This document shows positions 34,506-46,407 of a DNA stretch of 64,000 bases, piece by piece. The DNA is taken from contig JAQFVV010012513.1 of NCBI GenBank assembly GCA_028023455.1, forward strand, positions 310,001 through 374,000, given 5' to 3'. The stretch's first letter is position 1. Each line of letters opens with the position of its first letter. The notes below the pieces were generated by a model that saw only the letters and a program-made list of their open reading frames with translations, searched no databases and was not told where the DNA came from. Position numbers and translations under genes: made by a program. Source of the DNA: Epiperipatus broadwayi. Taxonomy: Eukaryota > Onychophora > Udeonychophora > Euonychophora > Peripatidae.

Positions 34506-34585
34506 GTTGTGATTAATAAATTCTTATCCAGTGTTATCCTATCACTAGTCAGGGTTTTATTAGGCACTATTATTTGGTATTTTTT

Positions 34586-35580
34586 GATTACTCAAACTTA
34601 CACCAGATGGCAGAACTGCAATTAGGAGAAATAGAGTTACTGCTTAAAAGTAATACAGAGACCAAAATCATGTGATGTTTTGTTGATGTTGTAACAATAC
34701 AGGCCTAGGAATATAGATGTCTAAAAATATTAATAAACTAAAAACACTAAAATATACACAAACTGAACTGATATCAATGTAACTAAGCAAGCAAATTAAT
34801 TAGATTAGATTTAAAACATTAAGAGGTTTTTGAATTTCAAACTGATATCTTGATATTAAAAGAGTTGCAAATAATGGCTGCTGAAGAAAACTACATTAGA
34901 TAGAACATTTTTATGTGCAATAGATTCAGATCCAAAACTCGTGATTGAAGACATAAGCTAGAAACTTGCTTGAGAGTATGAACAAAACAGCACTGGTTCA
35001 GATTTATTAAACTACATTCTGACATCCATTATTGCTCATGTTTCCGCTAGGTGGCAGAACAGGAGTAGGTGAAATAGATTTATTTAAAGTACATGCAGAA
35101 ATCATGTGATGTTTTCCAATTCTGACCAAGCAATAATTACATTTATTAATAAACTGAGGACATTAAAATATATAGATATTTAGCTGGTCTCAGATCTATG
35201 TAAGTATGCAAGCAAGTTGACTTAGATTCAAATCACTATGTTTTTTTTTAAATTTCAGACTGATAGCTCAATGGCAAAGAAAGAGAAATGATGATGGTTG
35301 GAGGAATAGTTCATTATATCTAAAAAAAGTTCAGAGCATTAGACTTACATCCAAGCCTTTTCATTTATGAAAGCTCTGACCTGGAAAGTAGTCTGGAGAT
35401 TCAGGATAGGACTGCATTGAATTGGGATTTATTAAGTAGCAGTATCTATTGTTTACTCAAAATTACACTAGGTGGCATAATTAGCCTGAGATATAAATAG
35501 AAATACACTGGATATGGATTTATGAAGCATTTCCATCTGACTTCTATTGATTATTCAAACTTTCACTAGATGGAAGAACC
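34586..35580 (+). repeat. Tandem array, ~430-bp monomer with ribozyme-like relic
   Basis: The phrase ccagatggcagaac or ctaggtggcagaac marks each unit, ending at 34616, 35060 and about 35481 (spacing about 444 and 421 bp), with a truncated fourth mark at 35579. Each full unit also has aaatcatgtgatgtttt and, near its end, an ataagctagaaac- or ctggaaagtagtctgg-like piece (34930-34985, 35365-35400) resembling a decayed hammerhead. A stray copy of the unit end occurs at 49340-49500, where the core is better kept. Confidence 0.65.
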
Positions 35581-35589
35581 CGAACAGCA

Positions 35590-36360
35590 GAAATGCATAG
35601 CCGAAATGGTATTTAATTAGGTTATGAGTAAACGACGGACAACAAGATGGATGAGAAAGGTAGTATGGTATGCATAAGATTTGAATAAAAACATTATGTC
35701 ATTATATTTATACAAAAGGTGGGATGGTTGTGTTAGGGCAATTGTTGAGTGTTATAATGGCAAGGAATGGGAGAGAAGAATAGATGAATTAATAAAAAAT
35801 AGGGAATTGGAGAGATTGAGAACTAGTATGGAGAGTAAAAAGAGTTGAAATATACATAGAAGTAAAAAGAATATTGGATATGAGTTAATTTGTGATAAAA
35901 GCACAAAAAGTAGTTTGCTATTTAAGGCTCAATACAGGATCGTTAGCAACAAGAGAATATACACAGAAATGAAAAAAAAATATGGGTGATTTAGTTTGCA
36001 AGTTATGTAAGAAAGACATAGAAAATATTAAGCATCTGTTAAATGAATGAAAATGCTTATAAGCAGAAAGGGTACAAATAATGAAGTTGTGATTCAATAA
36101 ATGTAAACAAAGTGAATATATAGAAAATGGGTTCTTGGTTTTTATGCTGCATTTGGGGAAAGATAAAAAGGATTTGGATATAAAGGGCATAGAGTTGACA
36201 AAGATAATGTTGAAATGGGACGGATCAGGATAGAAAAGAATATGGGAAAAACTTAGGATGGGAAATGGAAAGATAAGGTACACTGGCTAACAGGTTTCTC
36301 TGGGCATAGTGGCTGAGAGATTCCTGACTCCGAGAAAGAAGTCACAGTGCATCACATCAC
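35590..36360 (+). pseudogene. 3' end of a LINE reverse transcriptase gene
   Basis: Plus-strand coding remnant. YNGKEWERRIDELIKNRE and LLFKAQYRIVSNKRIYTEM lead to a zinc-binding block, VCKLCKKDIENIKHLL, as found after the reverse transcriptase of several LINE groups. An amber or frameshift interrupts the reading at several points. It ends with a short (atcac)n tail (36353-36368), a usual LINE 3' signature. It follows directly on the tandem array. The clade is not clear and differs from the RTE copies here. Confidence 0.65.
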
Positions 36361-36368
36361 ATCACTAT

Positions 36369-37443
36369 CACTAATTGAAAGTTATATGCAGGCAGATGTC
36401 ATGTGATAGTTGTGGGAATTGTTATATATGTATATATTTCGAAAATGTATACAATTCAATTTCCTATTTTAAAAATGGCACAATGTTTTCTATTCATTCT
36501 TTTCGAACTTCTCGCTGTATATTATTGCTACCTATAAATATGCTTATCAATTAATTAATTTTCTCCTTAGCTTTGAAACTATTTTTAAATTTGTAATAAA
36601 ATAATATACTTTTTAAAATAATTTCATTTCTTCAGTAGATTTAATTTTTTTTAAATATTTCTCAAACTGATTAAAACTTTTGCAATAATTTTAAAGCAAT
36701 TTCAGTACGTAGAAATATATATGTAATTTCTTTCGTGAATCTTTTTTGTTTAAATTGCCTGCGGATAGGAAGCAGTTTCTGAAACTCATAACGCGATTAA
36801 ATTTAATATCTAATTTAATCCTAAAGTAGCTCTTCTGTTAAATAACCTTCAGATATAAAACCCAGCTCTCTATTGTATTTGGAAAATATTATTCTCTCTC
36901 TATTAAAACTACGTACTGGTACATTAAGAGTCTTGGCAATAGAACCTTCATAATGAAAATTAAAGATGAAAATAGCTACAATGTAATCAGTTTTCTAAAA
37001 TTTTAAAAGAAAAATTGTGTTCAGCAATATATAACATTCAACAAAAGCAGTTCTCATGTAGTATATATATTAAATCAAATGCACAATGATAACTGGGTAT
37101 TGTGCGATCAAATCATTTATTCCAATAACATTTACAGTATCTATCCTAATCTTACTATTCAATATTAAGAATTATAGATAGAAAGCAGATCGTTATTTAT
37201 ATTCAGACTTTTTACATATATTTTTTATCACTGCCATATAAACATTTAATTCAAGTTGATTAGTGTTTCCTTAAGTATTCCCCTGATGACGTAAATTGTC
37301 CTCGATCTCTTTAAGAATTTAGAAGTAGTTGGAGAATGAATTTTCATTCTTTATTTTAACATAACTTTGATAATATAAAATCATATTTGGTTAATGATCA
37401 GAAACATTGGTTTGTATATAATTTATTATATAATCAAATCATC
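36369..37443. other. A+T-rich, no feature seen
   Basis: Low-complexity sequence; nothing recognised. Confidence 0.4.
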
Positions 37444-37585
37444 CTTCCAAACGTTAAGATATTTCAAAAACGTCCACTGTGAATAAATTCAAACTCAAAA
37501 GCCTGTTTTGAGATTAGCTGTTTGGGGTTTAGATTTTATATTTATTCACAGAGGGCGTTGCTGCAGTATCTTAATATTAAGAAGA
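37444..37585. mobile_element. Short MITE with ~55-bp inverted ends
   Basis: The left arm (acgtccactgtgaataaatt and onward) and right arm (inverted: acgccctctgtgaataaata) pair with scattered mismatches across 37444-37500 and 37521-37585. No coding capacity. Confidence 0.7.
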
Positions 37586-37664
37586 GGAATTTGTTATTTT
37601 CTATTTAATTTTCAGCTAGCATTATGCATTATAATTTATTATATATATTGGCTATAGAAAGATT

Positions 37665-38440
37665 GGTACTTTTGTAGAATCTATAATACAGAAGTTCACG
37701 AGGTCACCAGACATTTTTGTTTTAATTATCCCTTTTCAGGCGCATCAAAAAAATCTTGAAAACAATATGGCTGACTATTGTATTTAACATTTCCTTTTAG
37801 TTCATTTTTTTAATAATTATAAAAAACAAAAGAAAATACACAAAACTACAAATAATTGTAACTAAATAAACTTTAAGATAAGTGCAAAATGAAAAAGGTG
37901 AGAAAAAAAGTATAACAAACATGGATTCTTCATGATGGTGTCCAGAAAGCTTTAATAGCATGAGTATGTTTGTAGAATCTGTAAAACAAAAGTTCACCAG
38001 GAATTTTGGAAATACTGCCCTGCATGTTATTCTGTCATTGGAAGATCCAAAATTTTAATCATTTTGGGTAATTTTTTTCAAAAAAAAAACTTAAAGTACA
38101 AGCTTAACAAAAATATTATGATAAATGTAATAAAATGCTGTCGAATAATGACAATAATGTTTGCATAGTGTTTACATTCATACGCTATCATATGCGTTAA
38201 AAAATTGTGAATTATATATTGTGAATGGAATTTATAGGTCATCTAGTAATATTTTTTAAAATTAACAGTAGCTTATAATTTATTTCTTTTAATATTGTTT
38301 ACATTTAACAAGTAGCACATTTGGTAGAATATTTTTGAGAAAATAAATATAAACAAATACTTGAGGCCTCACAAAATAGATAATTAAAACAAAAACATCT
38401 GGTGAACTTCAGTATTACAGATTCTACAAAAATTCCAAAA
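37665..38440. mobile_element. Inverted-repeat element, ~775 bp
   Basis: Left end 37668-37735 and right end 38378-38440 are reverse complements with few mismatches (tttgtagaatctataatac / tttgtagaatctgtaatac, then gaagttcac and gttttaattat). A third partial end (gtttgtagaatctgtaaaac) lies inside at 37969. Non-coding interior. Confidence 0.7.
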
Positions 38441-41336
38441 GAAATTGTTTATTAAGTAAAAAGAGACTATTTGATTCCTCTCTAAGGTTGTAAAGAATCA
38501 AAGCTGAGCAAATTCCTAATGCTAACTCTATATATTTCTGTTATTGCAAAATGATATCACAATGTAATTGTTTACATAATAAACAAAGATGGACTAAATA
38601 TTTATCAATAAGTATCAGTTAGCACGGTGCATTTATTGCTTTCGATACTGAGATTAAAACCAAGAAATGTCATGGTCTTTCTTTTTAGTTTATTAATAGT
38701 TCTTAAAAGAAAATATCAGTTGAGTTTTCATGAAGGCAAGATGAATTGCTATTTTTAAAATTTATGACTATAATAGACAAGCTAAAATATGGTGCTTATA
38801 CCAATAAGCTGTTAAGTCATTAACAAAATCAGCAGTTGGTTGTAGAGAGCAAAGAATGCCAAAAAAATCCTATTTGTGGAGGGTTTCATTTGATGTGGGT
38901 CTTTCATTTAGCTATTTATAACTGTAGATCATTTTCACACGACAATTATAAGGACTGGAAAAAGGATTCTGAAATATTAAATGAAACAATGTAGGATAAA
39001 GTTGAAAAATGGCGAAAAGACAATTGATTTGAAAAGTGGACAAGTGGACCTGTACTTACTGAAAAGGCACACATATTAAAAGCAGAAGTAGAATAGGACT
39101 CAACTTAAACAAAAAGTGAAAGGGCAACAATTGTGAAGATTGATCATATATCAGAAAAATGACAAGATTAGTAAAATATTTTATTCTCTTGACTGCACTA
39201 ACTATTATGTTTATATGTGGTCATATTTATAAACCCAAACATGTAAAAATACATTTTATGATATATATTTATTACCAAATATGAAAACAAATATACACTT
39301 GTATTTACAATATATTTTACAATGGCTATACTCTGCCTGCTACCATTTGGCAAAGTATAACTTCTAGTTCTAAAGTGAACTGCAGAAGAAAGTACTGTAT
39401 GTGCTCTTATAGATTTCACTACCACTTCCAGCTATATCTTGGTAGCCTGCCACGAGTAGTTACCATGATACTTCTGGTTATACTATGACATCTTGCCTCA
39501 TGCCAATATTTGGGTCTAGCAGCTTCTAGTCCTGAATGTGAACATACCTCACTGTGTCAACTATTTAGCTTTGATAGTTATTGTCTGGAAAACGTGTATT
39601 CTGTCTTTCAGATTTGACAGTAGTCCTCTAGAAAACATACATACTGCTATTCAGATTTGACAATAATTTTTTCTGACCTTACCTTCAAAAAGATTGACTA
39701 TTTATTACCAAATACCCATCCTTAATATAAACATTTGGACACAGTGAACATCATCACCTACAGTCCCAGTCTTCCTATTGGTTATACGTTATCCATCTGT
39801 ATACACATAAGTTCATAGCAATCCTATCTAGATCAGATGAAATATGGACTAGTCCATTATTTGAAAGTAAGTAAAGATGTGATAATTAGTTGTGCAACTT
39901 AATGAAAAATACTAATATAGATAATTCAGCGGTATGCCCCCAAAATTTCTCATTAAACTGAATATTTTTATATAGGTGTATAAAGTGCTTTTCATCAGAT
40001 CCAACAACATGTATAAATTGTTATGAGAAACATTAATGCTATAATTGTAAATGATTGAAAGATGAATGTTTTCTAAGTAGGATACATACTTGTGGAGTTG
40101 ATAGAAAAAGTAATAGCTTATAAAATGAATGCTTTCTCTGCAAAAATATTGAATAGAAATGGGTATGCAAGCATCCGAATTAAGGTACAGCAGAATTGGA
40201 TTTTATTTTGAATTACAGAAAATATATATTTGAATTATTGTAATGTTTTTAGTAGATACAGCTAAACTTATTACCTGTAACATAATCAGTTATTCAAAGG
40301 TGGCGCTGCAAACATCTTGTAGAGAGAATCAATCACGTTCATGATACATTGTGTGTGTATCTATATATATATATATAATAACAATTAATCATATTTTTCA
40401 TTAGTTCGATATATATATGGGGTGAATTAGTCTAATATTTCTTTCAGTGGTGCAATAGCTAGCGAGATTATCAATTTAGCACTTTGGATTGATTTGATTG
40501 GTTACATATTTGCTTCCGGCTTAATTGTTACCCGTATATAAACTCTTTACATATGAAAATCTTATAAATATAGAAACTCACGATATAGGAAATATGATGA
40601 AATTAATTTATTTTGAATTAAGGAGCAGGTGTTTGTAAAATTGAAAATCCAAGCCTTAAGGGATAGATTTTATGAAATTAAGAATCAAACGAAATAAACA
40701 TTTTTTTTTCCTTTCAGTTTTTTTTTTTTAATATTTCATTTTTAATTATTAATTGTTTTTTGAAAGTTGAATAATTTAATTTTCTTTGTTATTGGTAGTT
40801 TTAAAAAGAAATGCTATGTTTGTTTTAAAATTGTAATGAAAGTTTCGATGTGAGGCAGAGATATTCTGGGGATAGTTCATTAGATTTAATATATCTAACA
40901 AATTTGAATTATTTAAAAATGTTAATACTAGAAAAAAAAATTAAAATTAATTTTTATAAGTTTTACATATTTATAAGTTCAATAATGCAGAAAACTTATT
41001 ATTTTCTTCATCACACATAAACTGTCTGTATATAACGGTTAACATATTTCAATATCAACGCAACACAGAAAATAAGCCTACAGTTTTTACTATATTCAAT
41101 AAATAATAGTTAGAACTAACTTATGGCATTTCTCCAATACCATTTGTAATAGTGTCGCACCATAAGCTGTATATAATATTTATTGATACATTAAATATCA
41201 AAGAATTACTTTTTTACATATATAAAATAAACTTTATTAATTGCAAGTTATACAGGAAAAAAAAGTATATGACATATGATCCATAACTTATAAAAATGTA
41301 GTCATTATAACTTGTGTTTGAGAATAGATAAAATGA
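38441..41336. other. No recognisable element
   Basis: Nearly 3 kb of A+T-rich sequence. Short frames (for example 39198-39425 minus) show no motif. There is a (TA)n tract at 40361-40377. Confidence 0.4.
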
Positions 41337-41800
41337 TTCAGTAGATGAAAGTATAATTTAATCAGAAATATAGGGGATTTGAACTCAGACTTTCAAGCCC
41401 CTTCATAATCCACACTCTCATACTACTGATACACATGACCACTCACATGCAGAAAAGATAAATAATCAATATATATATTTCATGCTAAACCAGCACTCAT
41501 CAGTTGGTCAAGACTATCATCTCCCATACATATATATAATCAGTGCTAAACTTATATTAATATAGCAAATCCTTACACTTTAATGGACAGGCTTCAACCT
41601 CCAACTCTTTAGCCATCCATCCATACCATTGAAAATCTGATGATAGAATTCCCAAATCTCCATGCTGATGCCAATATTGTTGTCATGCTCTTGTTGATCT
41701 CAAGTCACTCTGATCTCTAAATGTATACGACTGTCCATTTAAATACATAGAAGAAGGATGGGCAGAATACAGGCTTAATATGTAAGATTTGAAATACTAG
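41337..41800 (-). mobile_element. Retrozyme-like repeat, family B copy 3
   Basis: Second unit (in the minus direction) of a tandem pair with 41830-42140. Order on the minus strand: tgtccattaaagtgtaagg, hammerhead (41465-41525), then a B-box-like gagttcaaatcccctat at 41383-41367. The two hammerhead cleavage sites are 463 bp apart, so a transcript crossing both would release a unit-length RNA. Confidence 0.7.
41467..41507 (-). ncRNA. Hammerhead ribozyme, type I, core intact
   Basis: Minus strand. CTGATGA at 41503-41497; helix II gtgct/agcat with loop ggttt (last pair G-T); GAAA at 41481-41478. Helix III is 2 bp (A15.1-U16.1, U15.2-A16.2) and A17 at 41470 precedes the predicted cleavage site. 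Inner helix I is 3 bp (caa/ttg). All invariant core residues are present. Helix I is weaker than in the neighbouring copy. Confidence 0.6.
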
Positions 41801-41829
41801 GCTACTAGGCACTCATATCTGGAGCCTAA

Positions 41830-42140
41830 TTGTAAATATAGGGAATTTGAACTCAGACTTTCACACCCCTTCACTATCTTACTGATAGCTGACCATGACC
41901 ACTCGCATGCAGAAAAGGTAAATAATTACCAATATTCGTATTTCGTGCTAAACCAGCACTCATCAGTTGGTCCAGACATATATATATATAATCAGCTCTC
42001 AGTTTATATTAAGATATCAAATCCTTACACTTTAATGGACAGGCTTCAACCCACTCCAACCTTCAACTCTTCAGTCATCCATACTATTGAAAATCTGAGG
42101 ATAAAATTTCTAAATCCCATGCTGATGCCAATCATAAATA
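41830..42140 (-). mobile_element. Retrozyme-like repeat, family B copy 4
   Basis: First unit in the minus direction. It has the same blocks as copy 3, with the hammerhead at 41928-41971 and a B-box-like gagttcaaattcccta at 41859-41844. It is shorter at its far end. Together with copy 3 it forms the only direct tandem pair of this family in the window. Confidence 0.7.
41928..41971 (-). ncRNA. Hammerhead ribozyme, type I, best copy
   Basis: Minus strand. Helix I: accaa (41971-41967) with ttggt (41932-41928), 5 bp perfect. Core CTGATGA at 41966-41960. Helix II: gtgct/agcac, 5 bp perfect (41959-41955 with 41949-41945), loop ggttt. GAAA at 41944-41941. Helix III is 2 bp with a 4-nt loop; U16.1 is 41934 and A17 is 41933, so cleavage is predicted between 41933 and 41932. 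Every invariant position of the hammerhead core is met. A minimal helix III is typical of hammerheads in PLEs and animal retrozymes (known for the families). Activity has not been shown. Confidence 0.72.
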
Positions 42141-42260
42141 TACAAAGACAATCTTTCATTAAGTCCGTTTTTTTAAACAGTATGTGCTAGCCGACTTTCG
42201 ACTATTAGAAGTCATAGACGTAGCATAAATTGGAAAGTGGAAGTGGATATATATATATAT

Positions 42261-42785
42261 TGTAACAGAATGAGGTATCAGGGTGGTGGAAGGTGGTCAT
42301 TCCTGGGATGATGGAAAATCCTCATCCATCATCAAAATATAATAAGTAGTTCAAATAATGAAATTTAATAAAAAAAGTATATTTAAGTAATGTTAGATAT
42401 AATATTCCAGATTTAAGTAAGATATTTAAGTAATAGATATTAACATAAGTTAATGAAAAATAATGTTTACTATCAAAAAATATATAAGCAACTTTATATT
42501 GTACCGGGTCCATTCGGAAGAAAATACGGAATACCCTATTTACTCGGTTTAACTGGGTTTAAACCTTATTAATCAACTATTACGTGAACGAATTAGCCCG
42601 TTGAGCAGAGGGGAGAATACTATTGATAGAAGAGCTGTCAACAATACCCACAATAAGACCGAGCATGCAATGCATAACACGATGACATTTCCAGACCGTG
42701 GCCCACCTTGACTGCTAGATTCAAACCCCTACTATATAAGCACTTTATTTGTTTTCAGGTAAACCTAATGTGCCGGGACAGTAGG
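42261..42785 (-). mobile_element. LTR-like or other element abutting (TA)n
   Basis: Begins tgtaacag immediately after an (AT)n run (42247-42260), so on the minus strand it ends ...ttaca. The 42490-42785 part carries CpGs unlike its surroundings, and a TATA-like ttatatag lies on the minus strand at 42743-42736. Read on the minus strand it could run from tgtcccgg at 42780 to ttaca at 42261, a TG...CA form, but flanking duplications do not match. Unproven. Confidence 0.3.
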
Positions 42786-43350
42786 CCCATAATCCAGTGC
42801 TCAAAATATCCCATGACTAGTTCAATCAAAAGTAATACAATAACAAATTCTTTAAATTAGTGGTAAAAAGAATTGACCGACAAAATTAAGCTTAAAGATA
42901 ATTTATTTAACTAGATATTTATTATTGTAATTTTTTAAATACTTTTATAAGAACTTAATTAATTTAGATAATGATAATTACATCTACTAATTATGCACAC
43001 ATTCTGCATTCATATAATAAACTAGAATAGAACACAGCCATTAAATAATACATGGCATTTAAATGTATGTGACACAATCAACCTAGACTGAATTAGCATG
43101 TTTTAGAGTTCAAACAGATATATTTTTAATATAGTTAGCCAATAAGTAAACTTGATAGCCAATAATTATTGGTCTGAAAATTGAATAATTAGAAAGCAAA
43201 TCAAGAATGAAAAATCATTAAAAATTGTCATCTGTCAACTGTTAAAAAAATCTTGCCAGCATTGCTGTTTTAATCACTGTTTTTCTTTTATATGTTGCTA
43301 AATAAATCTTTGTTCCTCAGTACTTATTTAAAATATAATTACTATTGTTT
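42786..43350. other. A+T-rich, no feature seen
   Basis: No coding, inverted-repeat or tRNA-like signal. Confidence 0.4.
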
Positions 43351-43358
43351 ATCTAAAG

Positions 43359-43823
43359 TATGGGTCACCAAATGTGATGGTCTCTGTACAGTCATTGCTT
43401 TCAGGAAATTATCTGGTACCTGCTATTCATTATAATAAATAAATGATTGGAGAGTGCATGATGTAGTATGTCATGCATATGCACAGGTATACAGATGCCA
43501 TGAACATGAGTCTCATGGTGGTTCTCATCTGATAATTTCATTAGCTATTTTGAATCTCAACTGGGAATTTAGAGTTATTGGACTATGCAGTAAAAAAGTC
43601 TATGCAACCGTACTGTGCACATGTTTGAAAAGAGACCTGAAATGTTGCTGGTATGAACTGACAGACAGTACCAATATGGAAAAGTCCAGAAGTGTTGATA
43701 ATGTAACTATATTGGAAATACCTTAACAGCAAAATATACTTATTTAACTGCTATTTACTGTATCCCCTGGACAAGCTTACCTTACCCTATGAGGGTTCAG
43801 GTAGCCCAGGTTGGGAATCCCTG
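43359..43823. mobile_element. hAT-type MITE, 465 bp
   Basis: The right end, reverse-complemented, begins cagggattcccaacctggg, a standard form for hAT-Charlie-like termini. The left end, tatgggtcaccaaatg, is a diverged inverted match. An 8-bp target duplication flanks it: atctaaag (43351-43358) and atctaaat (43824-43831), one mismatch. The frame that crosses it (43454-43726) starts with GTG and has no motif, so it is not counted as a gene. Confidence 0.75.
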
Positions 43824-43831
43824 ATCTAAAT

Positions 43832-44144
43832 ATTTGTATATTGGAATTTTCTTGTAGTTTATATGTTGTATTATTTCTATCAGTTTGTTCAAATATTAAA
43901 TATTTTTTTAAAAAAGTGAGTTTATTTATTTTTTTCCAAATCTGTCTATTAGCGATAACATACAAGCAATATGGATTAGTATTATTGTATGTTTTACTTG
44001 TGAATCATGATATTTTATGATTTTTCTTTTATCCAAAATTGTCTTTATTTTCTTTATTAAATTATCTTGTAATAGCATATCTTGTGGGTAACACTTAATT
44101 TTATATTTCATTACATTTCTATATCTCATTATATGTCTATTAAT
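43832..44144. other. A+T-rich, no feature seen
   Basis: Short overlapping frames on both strands, no motif. Confidence 0.4.
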
Positions 44145-44250
44145 ATGTAGTGTTGTGCCACTAAACATCACATGATCACCATCTCTATATTAGCACATAA
44201 TTGTTGGCACTACTGTATGGAGAGTTTTGCCTTTGTTTATGTAGTGTTGT
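44145..44250. mobile_element. Foldback repeat family S, short copy
   Basis: Contains taaacatcacatgatcacca and ggcactactgtatggagagt, the two end blocks of family S, with most of the interior missing. A gtagtgttgtg phrase borders both sides (44147 and 44240) and may be a target duplication. Confidence 0.6.
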
Positions 44251-44956
44251 GTTTAATTTATTACATGTTTGGTAGTTTTATAGTTTTGATAGCTATTTGA
44301 ATTAAATTTCCAAATTTTAATTTTGCAGATTAATCTACATTCTCATATTCTTACAAATTTCACATTTTTCCAGAAAAAAAAAATCAAAAAATAAAAAAAT
44401 TAAAAATCATTTTTAAAAATAAGATTTCAATTTTGTAAATATAGAAAAAAAAATAATGAACTGAAATATCTAATCAGAATAATTATTGATAAAAAAAATT
44501 TTGACAATGGAAGAAAATTTGTTTTAAATCTATTTCTAAAATCTGAATGAATTATTATTAAGACATTATAAAGCTATGAAATTCCATTTTAAAGCTTTTA
44601 ATTTTAAAATAAACAATAAAAAGTAACTACACTAGTGATTATGGAGACATCCCTTCTTCAGACAGTTATATTAATACATATTTACATTTGTTTTCTAAAA
44701 GCAAATGTTTTTGAATAAAATCTGAGTTTCATCATAAGAAATATTGTCAAAAAATGAATATTTCAGAAATCATAAATATGCAAACAAACTATGGAATATG
44801 TACATTTTCATTTTTGAAATTTAGGCAAAAATAAGTGCTTTCAAAAACTCTTAATATGGTTCTCAGGCCTGAGAACAAAAAAGCTGTCAATCACTGTTAT
44901 TGTCTCCACATTTTTATTAGGTTTGTTGCATGATATTGACATATATATATATATAT
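44251..44956. other. A+T-rich, no feature seen
   Basis: Contains ctgtctgaagaagggatgtc on the minus strand near 44650 and ends in a (TA)n run (44939-44956). Confidence 0.35.
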
Positions 44957-45400
44957 TGTAACGATTGAAATGAAGGTGGAGATCGAATCTAACCGCAATC
45001 TGCACTACAGGGTGCCATCTAGGCATTTGAGCCTAGAAAAATTTATAAAGTATGCAGATATGCGCTGATAAATTCCACTTTATTTAATATTTAGATCGTT
45101 AGCCCAAGTCACTAGCTCAGGGAGTAGCAGAGATTATAAAATATAACTTTATATTATAAAAGCCACTGCCAGAAATTAACACATAAAAATATTTATTTAC
45201 GCACATATAAAATCTTTCTAATTTGAGGAATAAGTTTAACATTTTAGATTTTTATATTAATCTTTAAATTTACATTTAAATAGATTGCAATAAGGAGTTT
45301 AATATTTATTTAGTGAGTCGAGTATGAATAGACTACATAGATCTGCATTTGACAAGAAAATATTCTTTCCCTTATTTAACCCTAGGCCAAAAGTTCGCAG

Positions 45401-45655
45401 TCAAAACAGCGTCAATCCATCTGATACATTTATGTATTCAATGTAGCATGAAAATACGACAACACAAAATACTATACTGTCAGGAATGTACATCTGAACA
45501 GTAAGTAGAGTTAGAGAAGACATTGTCTCTCCACCAACAGAAATGCTACATCTGTTGGCGAGTAGAACAATAAACAAAAAACTCCATAGGAAATGGACTG
45601 CGGTCATTTGCTGACTTACAAACCCATCCATAGGCAAACAGAAGGTGTGTGGCAT
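45401..45655 (-). CDS. 84-codon hydrophobic frame, membrane-like
   Basis: ATG at 45655. Hydrophobic stretches FLWSFLFIVLL, then SLTLLTVQMYI and IVFCVVVFSCY look like membrane segments. The phrase SISVGGETMSSLTLLT vaguely recalls the pore-lining segment of Cys-loop receptors (S-V-G-x-x-T-x-x-S-x-T), but the rest does not fit well. It could be an exon, a relic or chance. Confidence 0.2.
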   Translation of the reverse strand: MPHTFCLPMDGFVSQQMTAVHFLWSFLFIVLLANRCSISVGGETMSSLTLLTVQMYIPDSIVFCVVVFSCYIEYINVSDGLTLF

Positions 45656-46302
45656 ATATATGCAATCCTGCCCGTAGCGGATCTCATACTACATCTACTA
45701 ATTACACAAATATATCCAATCCATTGAGCCAATTCAACTACGAAACGAATAACCCAAGATTACCCTCCCTTAAACTATATATATAACTTTACAAATCTAT
45801 ACAGCCATTCACGCCCGACTTAAATTTAACATTTAATTATGTTCGCACAGATGAATTTTATACAATTTATTTTATAATATCAAGTATAGATTGGCCGCAC
45901 AGATTCCGCGGTCAAAAACATCTCAAAATAAACATAATCGATCAAAATACAAAATCATCGATAATGTCAATTGCATAGAGTATACAAAAACCCACTAGCA
46001 TTCATCGTAAGATGCCACAGAGACATTGATGACTTATATATTCCAATAGACTATGAAACAGCAACATAATTAACCGCTAACGAATCTATGCAACGTCTAT
46101 ATCCAACTTTAAATTTCATGCATTTAAATAATTTATACGATAAGTATTAATACAAATAAAAAATAATAAAATGGAAATGATGTTTATCAACGCAAAACAT
46201 ATAAATTTAAACATTTTCAATTGATTTTAAACTTAAAAGTCAGATAGAAGTTCATAAGCTTGAACGAAAGTTCTTAATTATTTTTAAATTTTAGAGTTCA
46301 TG

Positions 46303-46407
46303 TCAATAGCTTACAGTAGAAGAATCACTGCTCTTGATGTAAATTTCCACGGAGTCTTTATTTGAAAACCCGGTCAGATGTTCTGGAGGTAGCATTAGCT
46401 GGTTCAT
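46303..46407 (-). CDS. Exon-like short frame, possible first coding exon
   Basis: Starts at an ATG about 110 bp below the TATA-like box and reads MNQLMLPPEHLTGFSNKD, then SVEIYIKSSDSST. Right after that Thr comes gtaagc (46314-46309), a good 5' splice-site match, and if unspliced the frame stops 3 codons later. Composition is less A+T-rich than the surroundings. I do not recognise the protein; a gag-like start of an LTR element is the alternative. Confidence 0.3.
   Translation of the reverse strand: MNQLMLPPEHLTGFSNKDSVEIYIKSSDSSTVSY

Noticed and set aside
35918-36283. 121-codon minus frame
   Set aside because: Antisense shadow of the LINE zinc-binding region on the plus strand.
43454-43726. 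90-codon frame with many Cys and His
   Set aside because: Starts with GTG and lies wholly inside a hAT MITE with a target duplication.
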